NCBI GenBank assembly: GCA_015060865.1
Contig: SUXS01000001.1
Location: forward strand, 62,001 to 126,000
DNA from: Bacteroidales bacterium
GTDB lineage: Bacteria; Bacteroidota; Bacteroidia; Bacteroidales; Bacteroidaceae
Reading direction: 5' to 3'
Length of the DNA stretch: 64,000 nucleotides
Below are positions 9,274-18,551 of this stretch, piece by piece (positions within the stretch are counted from its first letter, which is position 1; each line of letters opens with the position of its first letter). The notes beneath the pieces are model-generated. The model ran no database searches, was not told the origin of the DNA, and saw only the letters and a list, made by a program, of their open reading frames with translations. Both the position numbers and the translations under genes were made by a program.

Positions 9274-9305
9274 CAAATGTAGGTATTATCTTCCTAACCT
9301 CCAAA
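9274..9305 (-). promoter_or_regulatory. promoter for YhcH-like gene
   Basis: On the minus strand: -33 TTTG (complement of 9302-9305) and -7 TACATTTG (complement of 9274-9281), exactly 20 bases apart. Confidence 0.6.
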
Positions 9306-9425
9306 TCTACGAACAGAAAATACAATGCCACACGAAGAGGGAGTCGCGCATGGTTGGAGAGCAGCAAATAAGGATGTGTCATTACAATCGTCTTCTTCCC
9401 AACACGGCGGAGTGTTACCAAGTTC

Positions 9426-12400
9426 TCAACGACCGATGACTTTCCTTACTCTCCAAGTTCCGTCGTCCAACTGCTCACGAATAATGTTCATACCCTTTTG
9501 GCATTGCAGGATACGACGACCACTGATATCATAAATTTCAGTACCCGCAACCTGTGGAAGCGTTGTAACTGAGGAGACAACTGTAGGTACAAAATCGGCA
9601 TCCTCAGTGGCATAGAGCCGAAAGTTATCTATCTTGAACCAAGTTTGCGACAGTGCTGCATCTGTGGCTACACCTATTATAACTGGTACACCGTCCTTCT
9701 CCTGAATAAACCGCAGAGTGAGCGTCTGCATCGGATAATTGTCCCCAGTGCCACACGTGAGTATCTGATCACGCATAAAAACCACGTTGTCGTTGGCAAA
9801 CAAACGTTGATTACCGAGACGGGACGTAGCCATAGAGCCTGAAGCATGTATATCAACAGTCAGTGTATACTTGCCACTTGGCAAGCCATCGATAGTCTGA
9901 CTTATGCTTGCAGAAAGGACATTGGCATCCCACACCCCAAAGATAAAGTTACCATCTGTGGCTATCGGATCTCCGTTACCACCACCTTGATTTACACCCC
10001 ACCATGCTGTACCAGAACTTACATTCCATCCCTGTGGAGCTTGTTTCGTAAGCATACGTCCATCTTGTTCAAAACTGGGATTCTTGATGTAGTCTATCGT
10101 GCAGTCAGTGAATATGGCCGGCACTCCTACTTCTCCGTCGAGAGCTATAGTCACCTCTTCGCCCGTGTATCTGACAACGGCTGCATATGCTGTAGCATGA
10201 AGGTCTCCAATACCACCATACTTTGAGACTTTGCAGATACGGAATGTTCGTTCTCGCAGCATACCAGCAAACTCGCCTTTACGCTTACCTATAGTAAGTG
10301 TCTGCGACAACTCGTCCCAAGCGAAAGGAATCTCAGTATATTTGCCCCCCTCGTAGTTGTAATTATCATTCTCATCTTCGTAGAGTACAAACTCTCCATC
10401 GGCTCCAGGGTATACCCGCACCTCTAGATTGTCCCATGCTTTTTCGGTGGCATACTGCACATCGGGACCCCAAGGGAGAATACTGCCTGCCTTGATGTAG
10501 AGCGGAATGATGTCGGCATTTGCCCTCTTAGTCACCGTCTGCCCACCTTGCAAAACCTCGCCATTCCAGAAATCCACCCACTGATGTCCAGCCGGAAGAT
10601 ATACCTTGCGTTCGTTTGTATGGTCGGCAATGATAGGCGCTACAAGGAATGCATCACCAAACATGTATTGATCTTTGATATTGTAACACTGACGGTCACC
10701 ATTAAATGCTATCGGAAGGGCTGTCATAAATGCGGCATCAGCACTACACACTTTCCATGCAGTACTATAGAGATAGGGCAGCATGCGATAACGAATCTTC
10801 AAATATTTGAGAATATGGTCGTAGTCACCTATCCCATCCTTTTCTGCGCCAAACTGATAGATTTCGCGTGGCGTACCTGTCCCATGGAAGCGCATCATGG
10901 GAGTAAACGTACCAAATTGCATCCACCGCATGTAAAGACGACGCCAGTTGGCATCGTTCACACCGCCATAACTTCCTGTAAAAAATCCACCGATATCGCT
11001 ATTCCAATAGGGAATACCGCAAGCCGAGAAGTTGAGTGCAGCAGGAATCTGTGCGGCAAGATTCTCCCAACTTGCAGTAACGTCGCCACTCCACGTATTA
11101 GCTCCGTAGCGCTGCTGTCCGGCAAAAGCCGAACGGGTGAGTATAGATACTCGTTTATCGGCCAATCCCGTCCTTTCAGCAAGAGCATCGGCACGAAAGT
11201 GATCATGTACGCCACCCACATGCACCAAAGGGAATGCGTTACGCAACTCACGCCAAGTCTGTCCCGTGCCAGTGACGTAATCATAGTCGCTTGGGCTCTG
11301 CTGCTGATAGTCAGGCTCGCTCGAATCAAGCCATAGGGCATCAACATCCTTCGACATCAGTCCCGTATAGAGGTACTGCCAATATTCATCGCGAGTCACG
11401 ACATCGTAGCAATCATAGGGCTTTACACCAGCGCCAAAGGGGTACGACACAGCCTCTATCATCCTACCCCTTTGACTAAAGTGGGCATACTGTTTGGTCT
11501 GCGGGCCGAAATTCGCCCATACGCTTATCATCAGTTTTGCATTGTTATCGTGTACCGACTGTATCATTTGAGCATAGTTTGAGAATGACGGATTGAGAAA
11601 TTCCATTGCATTCCAATGGGCATCATCGCCCCAATACTGCCAATCCTGCACGATGCAGTCAAGGGGTACTCCACGCCTTCTATACTCTTTTACGACATTC
11701 ATTGTCTCGTTAGCGCTTACATAGCGTTCTTTACTTTGGTACAGTCCGAGGTTCCACAATGCCGGCATAGGGCTACGACCTGTAAGGCCACGCATAAGCG
11801 AAAGCACATCTCCACTTTCCTCGCCTACGAGAACGTAATAATCAATTTCATTGCCCGTCGACATAAAGCATGTTTCCTCCTCCGAGTCGGTAAATGTTGT
11901 TGGCGAATAATTATCCCAAAAGAGGCCATAGTTCTTGCTTGATTGGAAATATGGAATACACACCTTCATATTGTCTTGCACGAGATTGACTACTTTGCCA
12001 CGCTGATTAAGTGCACCATTCTGAATTTGTCCCATACCAAAGATATACTCATCGGCATCAAGGGCAAAAGCCTGCTGTATCTTGTAACTCTCATTGGGGC
12101 CATCCATATAAGGAGCAAATACGTTTCCTGTTTCCCGAACAAGCACTGTACCATCTTTTCGACTTACAGTAATGCAAGCCGTGGCAAGATCCAATGTCAC
12201 AACCACACTCGTGTTGTCCATTACAACCTTTCCATCCCGCTCTTCAAGGCTAAATACAGACGTAGAGGCTACAGGTTGTACCACAGACAGGCTACTTTTT
12301 TTAATGTCTACGTGATGCGACTTGTATACTCTCACCACACTATCGGAATGAAACATTATCTTTACACATACATCCCCCTGCATGGCATCTATTCCGTTGG

Positions 12401-13256
12401 CAGTACGCGTATATGAAGAAATGCTTGCATGGTTTCTTCTACTCACAGAGTTTATAACCTCACGAAGTTCCTTCATGGCCAGCAAAGCTACTGCATAATC
12501 CGTTTCCTTAATGGCGGCAAGTGCAACTATAGCCTTCTCCTTGGCAGCTTCAAGTTCGGCCTTATGATTAGCATAGTCGCTGTCAGCAATCATCTTGTCC
12601 GCCGTTTCCACAAGTACATTGATTCTACCTATCAACTCCGCCGTCAACGTTCTCCCATCTGCAGAGTAGCCCATGGCCCTCATCAAACTCGGATAGGCAG
12701 CAGCGAGTTCATATGATGCAAAATAACCCACCATGCTGATTGTAGAAGTACCCTTAGTAGAAGTAAGTCCCATACAATGAATAAACTGATTACCTTGTGA
12801 TGACAGATATATCCGCTCATTACTATAGTCCATGTTGGGATTAAGCATTGCGTTATCCTTGATATTCCATACCACAATTTGTTCCCCATCAGCTGTAGAA
12901 ACTGCATGATTGGCTTCTGCACTTGCCCCCTTGTTGAAGCCATTAAACCACCAGATATCACTATTCGATGTAGCCATATTCAAATTGCTACCTTTCACGG
13001 CAAACCAAGTCTGTTCGTTAGTAATGTAATAGACATTATCTGTGCTCTTGTCCATCTGAAAAGCGATATTATTGGCTCCGCTATCATTGATGGTAAATGT
13101 GTTAGCCTCCTTGTTGTATGTAAACTTGCTCTGACTGCGGTCTGGAGTAGCAATATAGTCGGTACATTTAAACTCAAATGGCTTCTGGGCTGATGCACTG
13201 AGAGCTACAAGGCCGATTGCTATTAGAACAAATCGATATTTATTTTTTAGAATCAT
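9426..13256 (-). CDS. large secreted GH31 glycoside hydrolase with helical, CBM-like and sorting-tail domains
   Basis: 1276 residues with a signal peptide (ending about LVALSASAQ). Order: N-terminal domain (25-190); helical bundle of FIVAR type (about 195-275); GH31 beta-sandwich and TIM barrel (about 285-870) with D644 as likely nucleophile (LWLDSSEPD) and D725 as likely acid/base (WSGDVTASWE); DUF5110-like beta domain; a galactose-binding/CBM-like module starting near 'IKNPSFEQDG'; and a tail IYDISGRRI...GMNII that resembles type IX/Por sorting tails. Family activities include alpha-glucosidase and alpha-xylosidase; substrate cannot be told from sequence. Normal GH31 enzymes are 650-850 residues, so about 450 are accessory modules, shared in style with the surface proteins at 41.5-50 kb. 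It has its own promoter at 13318-13349. Confidence 0.9.
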   Translation of the reverse strand: MILKNKYRFVLIAIGLVALSASAQKPFEFKCTDYIATPDRSQSKFTYNKEANTFTINDSGANNIAFQMDKSTDNVYYITNEQTWFAVKGSNLNMATSNSDIWWFNGFNKGASAEANHAVSTADGEQIVVWNIKDNAMLNPNMDYSNERIYLSSQGNQFIHCMGLTSTKGTSTISMVGYFASYELAAAYPSLMRAMGYSADGRTLTAELIGRINVLVETADKMIADSDYANHKAELEAAKEKAIVALAAIKETDYAVALLAMKELREVINSVSRRNHASISSYTRTANGIDAMQGDVCVKIMFHSDSVVRVYKSHHVDIKKSSLSVVQPVASTSVFSLEERDGKVVMDNTSVVVTLDLATACITVSRKDGTVLVRETGNVFAPYMDGPNESYKIQQAFALDADEYIFGMGQIQNGALNQRGKVVNLVQDNMKVCIPYFQSSKNYGLFWDNYSPTTFTDSEEETCFMSTGNEIDYYVLVGEESGDVLSLMRGLTGRSPMPALWNLGLYQSKERYVSANETMNVVKEYRRRGVPLDCIVQDWQYWGDDAHWNAMEFLNPSFSNYAQMIQSVHDNNAKLMISVWANFGPQTKQYAHFSQRGRMIEAVSYPFGAGVKPYDCYDVVTRDEYWQYLYTGLMSKDVDALWLDSSEPDYQQQSPSDYDYVTGTGQTWRELRNAFPLVHVGGVHDHFRADALAERTGLADKRVSILTRSAFAGQQRYGANTWSGDVTASWENLAAQIPAALNFSACGIPYWNSDIGGFFTGSYGGVNDANWRRLYMRWMQFGTFTPMMRFHGTGTPREIYQFGAEKDGIGDYDHILKYLKIRYRMLPYLYSTAWKVCSADAAFMTALPIAFNGDRQCYNIKDQYMFGDAFLVAPIIADHTNERKVYLPAGHQWVDFWNGEVLQGGQTVTKRANADIIPLYIKAGSILPWGPDVQYATEKAWDNLEVRVYPGADGEFVLYEDENDNYNYEGGKYTEIPFAWDELSQTLTIGKRKGEFAGMLRERTFRICKVSKYGGIGDLHATAYAAVVRYTGEEVTIALDGEVGVPAIFTDCTIDYIKNPSFEQDGRMLTKQAPQGWNVSSGTAWWGVNQGGGNGDPIATDGNFIFGVWDANVLSASISQTIDGLPSGKYTLTVDIHASGSMATSRLGNQRLFANDNVVFMRDQILTCGTGDNYPMQTLTLRFIQEKDGVPVIIGVATDAALSQTWFKIDNFRLYATEDADFVPTVVSSVTTLPQVAGTEIYDISGRRILQCQKGMNIIREQLDDGTWRVRKVIGR

Positions 13257-13317
13257 GGTATTTTACGTTTGTTAATAATTAAACACGATTGGCAGAAGCC
13301 GCAATCATTCAATTTGA

Positions 13318-13349
13318 CAAAGATAGGGTATTATATCAAATAGCCCAAG
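13318..13349 (-). promoter_or_regulatory. promoter for the 1276-aa GH31 gene
   Basis: Minus strand: -33 CTTG (complement of 13346-13349) and -7 TATCTTTG (complement of 13318-13325), 20 bases apart, about 60 bases before the ATG. Confidence 0.55.
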
Positions 13350-13764
13350 TTATCAATCAGCATTTTACAATATTCTTTTCGTTTTATTGAAATCCTGTTC
13401 TATTTTAACGGATTCGACATCAACACAAAAGACACACTACACCTTAAATAAAAAATTATTCAAACCATTTTATCCTCTGCGCTGCCTTCCCTAATTACAA
13501 TATACACTGCGCCAAAACAGGGGATTCTTAGCCATGCACTAAGTTTGCAAGAGAACGCGAGCCAAGGGGGTTGCTATAAGCTTTGCCTCGGAATCTTTAG
13601 GTCGATAGCCAAACCCTTAGGTCGACGCCCGAAGTGTCAGCCTTGGCTGAAGTCAATGGAAAAGCAAATGCTCAAATAAATTTAGCATTCGCTCGTCTTG
13701 TTATACCGTAAGTGTAAGCTACCAACATAGAAATTAGGTGGCATCTCAGAAATACCTAAATAAA
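13350..13764. other. non-coding stretch between divergent GH31 and ileS promoters
   Basis: No credible ORF. I see two copies of TTAGGTCGA about 20 bases apart (13597-13625), a small palindrome TCAGCCTTGGCTGA (13637-13650), and an AATGCT/AGCATT hairpin around an AAATAAATTT loop (13665-13692). All lie upstream of the ileS promoter, so they are not part of its leader. A small RNA cannot be excluded; nothing identifies one. Confidence 0.4.
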
Positions 13765-13796
13765 TTTGGCCTTTTGTTTAGTTTGCACTAATTTTG
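13765..13796 (+). promoter_or_regulatory. promoter for ileS
   Basis: -33 TTTG at 13765-13768 and -7 TAATTTTG at 13789-13796, 20 bases apart, both exact consensus, ending 37 bases before the ATG. The leader is therefore too short for a T-box. Confidence 0.65.
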
Positions 13797-13833
13797 CAGT
13801 TTAATTAAAATAGGTATATAATATACGCACGAT

Positions 13834-16800
13834 ATGGACAAGAAATTTACCGAATATGGCCAGCTGAACCTCTCGGATGTGAACAAAGAGGTGCTGAAGG
13901 CCTGGGATGAGAAGGATGTGTTTACCAAGAGTATGACCGAACGTGAGGGATGCCCCTCGTTTGTGTTCTATGAGGGTCCTCCCTCGGCAAACGGTATGCC
14001 GGGTATTCACCATGTGATGGCACGTACCATCAAGGACGTGTTCTGCCGCTACAAGACAATGAAGGGTTTCCAGGTAAAGCGCAAGGCGGGTTGGGACACC
14101 CACGGATTGCCTGTAGAGCTGGGCGTGGAGAAGGCCATGGGCATCACCAAGGAGGACATAGGCAAGACCATCTCCGTGGCCGACTATAACGCAGCCTGCC
14201 GCAAGGATGTGATGAAATTTACCAAGGAGTGGACCGACCTCACCCACCAGATGGGCTACTGGGTAGACCTCGACGATCCCTATATCACCTACGACAACCG
14301 CTATATCGAGACCCTGTGGTGGCTCCTTAAGCAGCTCTACAACAAGGGCCTGCTCTACAAGGGATACACCATACAGCCCTATTCGCCTGCAGCAGGTACG
14401 GGACTCAGCTCACACGAGCTCAACCAGCCCGGATGCTATCGCGACGTGAAGGACACCACCGTTGTGGGTCAGTTCCGCATGAAGAACCCCAAGCCCGAGA
14501 TGGCTGAGTGGGGTACACCGTACTTCATTGCATGGACCACCACACCCTGGACACTGCCTTCAAATACGGCGCTCTGCGTAGGTCCCAAGATTGACTATGT
14601 GGCCGTGCAGACCTACAATGCTTACTCTGGCGAGAAGATGACCGTGGTATTGGCCAAGGCGCTCCTCGGCATGCACTTCAACCCCAAGGCTGCTGACCTC
14701 GCACTCGAGGACTACAAGCCTGGCGACAAGCTCGTGCCCTACAAGGTGGTGGGCGAGTACAAAGGTACCGACCTCGTGGGCATGGAATATGAGCAGCTGC
14801 TCCCCTGGGTGAAGCCCGTGAGCATTGACGAGAACGGACAGTGGAAGGATGCTTCGGCACAGGCCTTCCGCGTAATCCCCGGCGACTATGTGACCACTGA
14901 GGATGGTACGGGTATCGTACATATCGCTCCCACCTTCGGTGCCGACGACGCCTTTGTGGCCCGTGCAGCTGGCATCCCCTCGCTCTTCATGATCAACAAG
15001 AAGGGGGAGACACGCCCCATGGTGGACCTCACCGGTAAGTTCTACCTCATGGAGGAACTCGACGAGCAGTTCCTCGCCACATGCGTCAACCAAGAGCTCT
15101 ACAAGGAGTATGAAGGACGTTGGGTGAAGAACGCCTACGACCCGCAGTTCATGGTCGATGGCCGCTACGACGAGAAGGCCGCTGCCGCTGCCGAGTCGCT
15201 CGACGTATACATCTGCCTCAATATGAAGGGTGCCAATAAGGCATTCAAGATAGAGAAGCACGTGCATAACTATCCGCACTGCTGGCGCACCGACAAGCCT
15301 GTGCTCTACTATCCGCTCGACTCATGGTTTATCCGCTCTACCGCAGTGAAGGAGCGTATGATGGAGCTCAACAAGACCATCAACTGGAAGCCCGAGAGCA
15401 CCGGTACAGGCCGCTTCGGCAAGTGGCTCGAGAACCTCAACGACTGGAACCTCAGCCGCTCACGCTACTGGGGCACTCCGCTGCCTATCTGGCGCAGCGA
15501 GGAGGGCGAGGAGCTCTGCATCGGTTCGGTAGAGGAGCTGTACAATGAAATAGAGAAATCAATCGCCGCCGGCTTCATGACCGCGAACCCCTACAAGGAG
15601 ATGGGCTTCGAGCCAGGCGTATATAATAAGGAGAACTACGACAAGATTGACCTCCACCGTCCCTATGTGGACGACATCATCCTCGTATCGGAGAGCGGCA
15701 AGCCCATGAAGCGCGAGCTCGACCTCATCGACGTATGGTTCGACTCGGGTGCCATGCCCTATGCACAGCTGCACTATCCGTTCGAGAACAAGGAGATCGT
15801 GGACGACCGCTCCTACTATCCTGCCGACTTCATCGCCGAGGGTGTGGACCAGACCCGTGGATGGTTCTTCACCTTGCATGCCATTGCTACGATGGTATTC
15901 GACAGCGTGGCCTACAAGAACGTTATCTCCAATGGTCTTGTGCTCGACAAGAACGGCAACAAGATGTCGAAACGTCTGGGCAATGCCGTAGACCCCTTCG
16001 GCGCTATCGAGAAGTATGGTAGCGACCCCTTGCGCTGGTATATGATTACCAACTCATCGCCCTGGGACAACCTCAAGTTTGACGAAGAGGGTGTAGTGGA
16101 GGTGATGCGCAAGTTCTTCGGCACACTGCACAATACCTATAAGTTCTTTGCTCCCTACGCCAACCTCGACGGCTTCCACTATGGTGAGGCCGAGGTGCCT
16201 GTAGCCGAGCGCCCCGAGATTGACCGCTGGATCATCTCTGAACTGAACACCTTGATAAAGAATGTGGATGCCTGCTATGCCGACTACGAGCCTACTCGTG
16301 CCGGACGTCTCATCAACGACTTTGTCAACGACAACCTCTCCAACTGGTATGTACGCCTCTGCCGCAAACGTTTCTGGGGTGCTGGCTATACCGAGGATAA
16401 GTTGGCCGCCTACCAGACACTGTATACCTGTCTTGAGACCGTGGTGAAGCTGATGGCGCCCATCGCTCCCTTCTATGCCGACAAGCTCTACATGGACCTT
16501 GTGGGCGCAACTGGCCGCGACACGGTAGACTCTGTTCACTTGGCACAGTTCCCCGTATGCGACGAGTCGCTTGTGGACAAGGAACTCGAGATGCGTATGG
16601 AGCTGGCACAAAAGGTGTCGTCCATGGGCTTGGCATTGCGCAAGAAGGTGAACATCATCGTGAAGCAGCCTTTGCAGAAGCTGATGATTCCCGTAGATGC
16701 CGAGCTGAAGGCACGCCTCGAGGCTGTGAAACCGCTTATCATGAACGAGGTGAACGTGAAGGAGATTGACTTCGTGGAGGGCGCATCGGACATCCTCGTG

Positions 16801-17316
16801 AAGAAGGTGAAGTGTAACTTCAAGATCTTGGGTAAGAAGTTCGGTCCCTTGATGAAGCAGGTAGCTGCAGCGGTAGGTGCCATGACTCAAGAGCAGATCA
16901 CCGAGCTGGAGACAGCCGGTCGTCTCACCCTCGACCTGAACGGTACACCTGCCGAGATTGAGGCTGGCGAGGTAGAGATCTACAGCGAGGATATCCCCGG
17001 CTGGGTAGTAGCCAACGAGGGTGTGCTCACCGTAGCGCTCGATGTGACCGTGACCGATGCGTTGCGTCGCGAGGGTATAGCCCGTGAGCTTGTGAGCAAG
17101 ATTCAGAATATCCGTAAGTCGAGCGGCTTCGAGATTGTAGACCGTATCGCCGTGACCTTGAGCAGCAATGAGAACAGTGATGCCGCCATCGAGGAGCACA
17201 AGGCATACATCTGCAACCAGGTGCTTGCCAACAGCCTTACTATAGCTGAGGTGACCGACGGTGCCGCACTAGAGTTTGACGGATTCACCCTGCTGGCAAA
17301 AGTAGAAAAGATTTAG
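13834..17316 (+). CDS. ileS: isoleucyl-tRNA synthetase
   Basis: 1160 residues. It charges tRNA-Ile with isoleucine and edits valine. The class I HIGH motif appears as GIHH at 57-60 (after PPSANGMP), the tryptophan-rich GWDTHGLPVE motif follows near 88, and KMSKR is at 710-714. The CP1 editing domain lies between; the C-terminal half holds the anticodon-binding helices and an extended region. KMSKR rather than KMSKS, the GIHH form and the length indicate the eukaryote-like (type 2) IleRS, a form that is often less sensitive to mupirocin; that is family knowledge, not tested. First gene of a plus-strand run with the DksA-like gene, lspA and DUF4296. Confidence 0.97.
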   Translation: MDKKFTEYGQLNLSDVNKEVLKAWDEKDVFTKSMTEREGCPSFVFYEGPPSANGMPGIHHVMARTIKDVFCRYKTMKGFQVKRKAGWDTHGLPVELGVEKAMGITKEDIGKTISVADYNAACRKDVMKFTKEWTDLTHQMGYWVDLDDPYITYDNRYIETLWWLLKQLYNKGLLYKGYTIQPYSPAAGTGLSSHELNQPGCYRDVKDTTVVGQFRMKNPKPEMAEWGTPYFIAWTTTPWTLPSNTALCVGPKIDYVAVQTYNAYSGEKMTVVLAKALLGMHFNPKAADLALEDYKPGDKLVPYKVVGEYKGTDLVGMEYEQLLPWVKPVSIDENGQWKDASAQAFRVIPGDYVTTEDGTGIVHIAPTFGADDAFVARAAGIPSLFMINKKGETRPMVDLTGKFYLMEELDEQFLATCVNQELYKEYEGRWVKNAYDPQFMVDGRYDEKAAAAAESLDVYICLNMKGANKAFKIEKHVHNYPHCWRTDKPVLYYPLDSWFIRSTAVKERMMELNKTINWKPESTGTGRFGKWLENLNDWNLSRSRYWGTPLPIWRSEEGEELCIGSVEELYNEIEKSIAAGFMTANPYKEMGFEPGVYNKENYDKIDLHRPYVDDIILVSESGKPMKRELDLIDVWFDSGAMPYAQLHYPFENKEIVDDRSYYPADFIAEGVDQTRGWFFTLHAIATMVFDSVAYKNVISNGLVLDKNGNKMSKRLGNAVDPFGAIEKYGSDPLRWYMITNSSPWDNLKFDEEGVVEVMRKFFGTLHNTYKFFAPYANLDGFHYGEAEVPVAERPEIDRWIISELNTLIKNVDACYADYEPTRAGRLINDFVNDNLSNWYVRLCRKRFWGAGYTEDKLAAYQTLYTCLETVVKLMAPIAPFYADKLYMDLVGATGRDTVDSVHLAQFPVCDESLVDKELEMRMELAQKVSSMGLALRKKVNIIVKQPLQKLMIPVDAELKARLEAVKPLIMNEVNVKEIDFVEGASDILVKKVKCNFKILGKKFGPLMKQVAAAVGAMTQEQITELETAGRLTLDLNGTPAEIEAGEVEIYSEDIPGWVVANEGVLTVALDVTVTDALRREGIARELVSKIQNIRKSSGFEIVDRIAVTLSSNENSDAAIEEHKAYICNQVLANSLTIAEVTDGAALEFDGFTLLAKVEKI

Positions 17317-17328
17317 TATTAACATATA

Positions 17329-17351
17329 GGTTAGGGCTTCGGCCCTACCCC
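17329..17351 (+). other. small hairpin between ileS and the DksA-like gene
   Basis: GGTTAGGGC-TTCG-GCCCTACC can fold into a stem with a UUCG tetraloop, without a T-run. It may be an RNA processing or stabilising stem within the operon. Confidence 0.4.
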
Positions 17352-17369
17352 CTTAAACAACTAAAAACT

Positions 17370-17747
17370 ATGGCAGAAAAAACACGCTACACTGACGAGG
17401 AGCTGGAAGAGTTCCGCGCCATCATTTTAGAGAAACTGGAACTGGCCCAACGCGACTACGACAACCTGAAGGGCTCGTTGAGCAACCGTGACAATAATAC
17501 GGACCACGACACGGCTCCTACCTATAAGATTCTGGAAGAGGGTGCCAACACGCTCTCCAAGGAGGAGACCATGCGTCTGGCCCAGCGTCAGATGAAGTTT
17601 ATCCAGAGCTTGCAGGCAGCTCTCGTGCGTATCGAGAACAAGACGTATGGCATCTGCCGCGAGACAGGCAAGCTCATCCCCGCAGGCCGTCTCCGTGCTG
17701 TTCCTCACGCTACGCTGAGCATCGAGGCCAAGCAGGGAAAGAAATGA
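17370..17747 (+). CDS. DksA/TraR family protein with degenerate zinc finger
   Basis: 125 residues. An N-terminal coiled coil (about 8-85) is followed by the C-terminal C4-finger fold. Only one cysteine remains in that fold (YGICRETGKLIP, then RLRAVPHATLS): the second cysteine of the first pair is threonine and the second pair is lost, which is usual for the Bacteroidetes paralogues. DksA proteins reach into the RNA polymerase secondary channel and tune rRNA and amino acid promoters with ppGpp; whether this variant does so is unknown. It lies 53 bases after ileS and 144 before lspA. Confidence 0.85.
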   Translation: MAEKTRYTDEELEEFRAIILEKLELAQRDYDNLKGSLSNRDNNTDHDTAPTYKILEEGANTLSKEETMRLAQRQMKFIQSLQAALVRIENKTYGICRETGKLIPAGRLRAVPHATLSIEAKQGKK

Positions 17748-17750
17748 TTT

Positions 17751-17888
17751 TGGGAGATAAAGGGAGTTAATGGAGTTAAAAGGAGATAAAGGCTGAATGT
17801 TATTACGCGCGAAAAAGCTATTAGCCTGTATCTCCCCAAGGAGCGAAGCGGGTATCTCCATTTGACTACTTAACTCCTTAATGGAATA
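17751..17888. repeat. imperfect inverted repeat (GGAGTTAA/GGAGATA family)
   Basis: GGGAGATAAAGGGAGTTAAT and GGAGTTAAAAGGAGATAAAGG on the left oppose TATCTCC (twice) and TTAACTCC on the right. It fills the whole spacer between the DksA-like gene and lspA; it would form a long imperfect hairpin in the operon mRNA. Confidence 0.6.
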
Positions 17889-17891
17889 CAA

Positions 17892-18551
17892 ATGAAATTG
17901 AAGCTAAAACTATCCGAAGGGCGAATGGCTGCGCTCATAGTGGCCATCTGCCTTATCATAGACCAAGTAATCAAGTTGGCGGTGAAGCTCAACATGCGCT
18001 TGTATGAGAGTATTCATGTCACTGACTGGTTTTACATCTACTTCACCGAGAACCCCGGCATGGCGTTCGGCATGGAGATATTCGGGAAGATTTTCCTGAC
18101 GCTCTTCCGTATCATTGCCGTAGGGTGTTTCGTGTATTACCTTTATAAGATACGTGGCAAGGGTTTTCCGCGAGGATATATTGCGTGTGTGGCCTTGATT
18201 ATTGCGGGTGCGGCAGGTAATATCTTCGACTGTGTGTTCTATGGCCCCCTGTTTTCGGAGAGTACGCCCTATGCTGTCTCTGAGATGGTGTCGTGGGGCG
18301 ATGGATATGCTCCTCTGCTCAAGGGTAAGGTGGTGGATATGTTTTACTTCCCCTTGGTGGAGTGGAACTGGCCCGACTGGCTTCCCTTCATTGGTGGTGA
18401 GCACTTCATCTTCTTTAGCCCTATCTTCAACTTTGCCGATGCCTGCATCAGCTGTGCGGTGATAGCCGTGCTGTTGTTCTATAGTAAATGTATGAACTGG
18501 GGACTCGAGGGTCCAAACCATACTGCAGATGAGAAGGATGCTGCGAAATAG
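17892..18551 (+). CDS. lspA: lipoprotein signal peptidase
   Basis: 219 residues, somewhat longer than the 160-170 of Proteobacteria, as usual in Bacteroidales. Four membrane helices are visible. The two catalytic aspartates of this aspartyl protease are D113 (AAGNIFDCV) and D183 (FNFADACIS); the family's 'NPGMAFG' is at 54-60. It cleaves the signal peptide of diacylglyceryl-modified prolipoproteins in the inner membrane. An insertion between the two aspartates carries the 'GKVVDMFYFP' loop. It overlaps the next gene, itself a lipoprotein substrate, by 23 bases. Confidence 0.95.
   Translation: MKLKLKLSEGRMAALIVAICLIIDQVIKLAVKLNMRLYESIHVTDWFYIYFTENPGMAFGMEIFGKIFLTLFRIIAVGCFVYYLYKIRGKGFPRGYIACVALIIAGAAGNIFDCVFYGPLFSESTPYAVSEMVSWGDGYAPLLKGKVVDMFYFPLVEWNWPDWLPFIGGEHFIFFSPIFNFADACISCAVIAVLLFYSKCMNWGLEGPNHTADEKDAAK

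Noticed and set aside
13490-13764. T-box or other riboswitch for ileS
   Set aside because: The clear ileS promoter at 13765-13796 lies downstream of it, and no T-box sequence or specifier stem is present.
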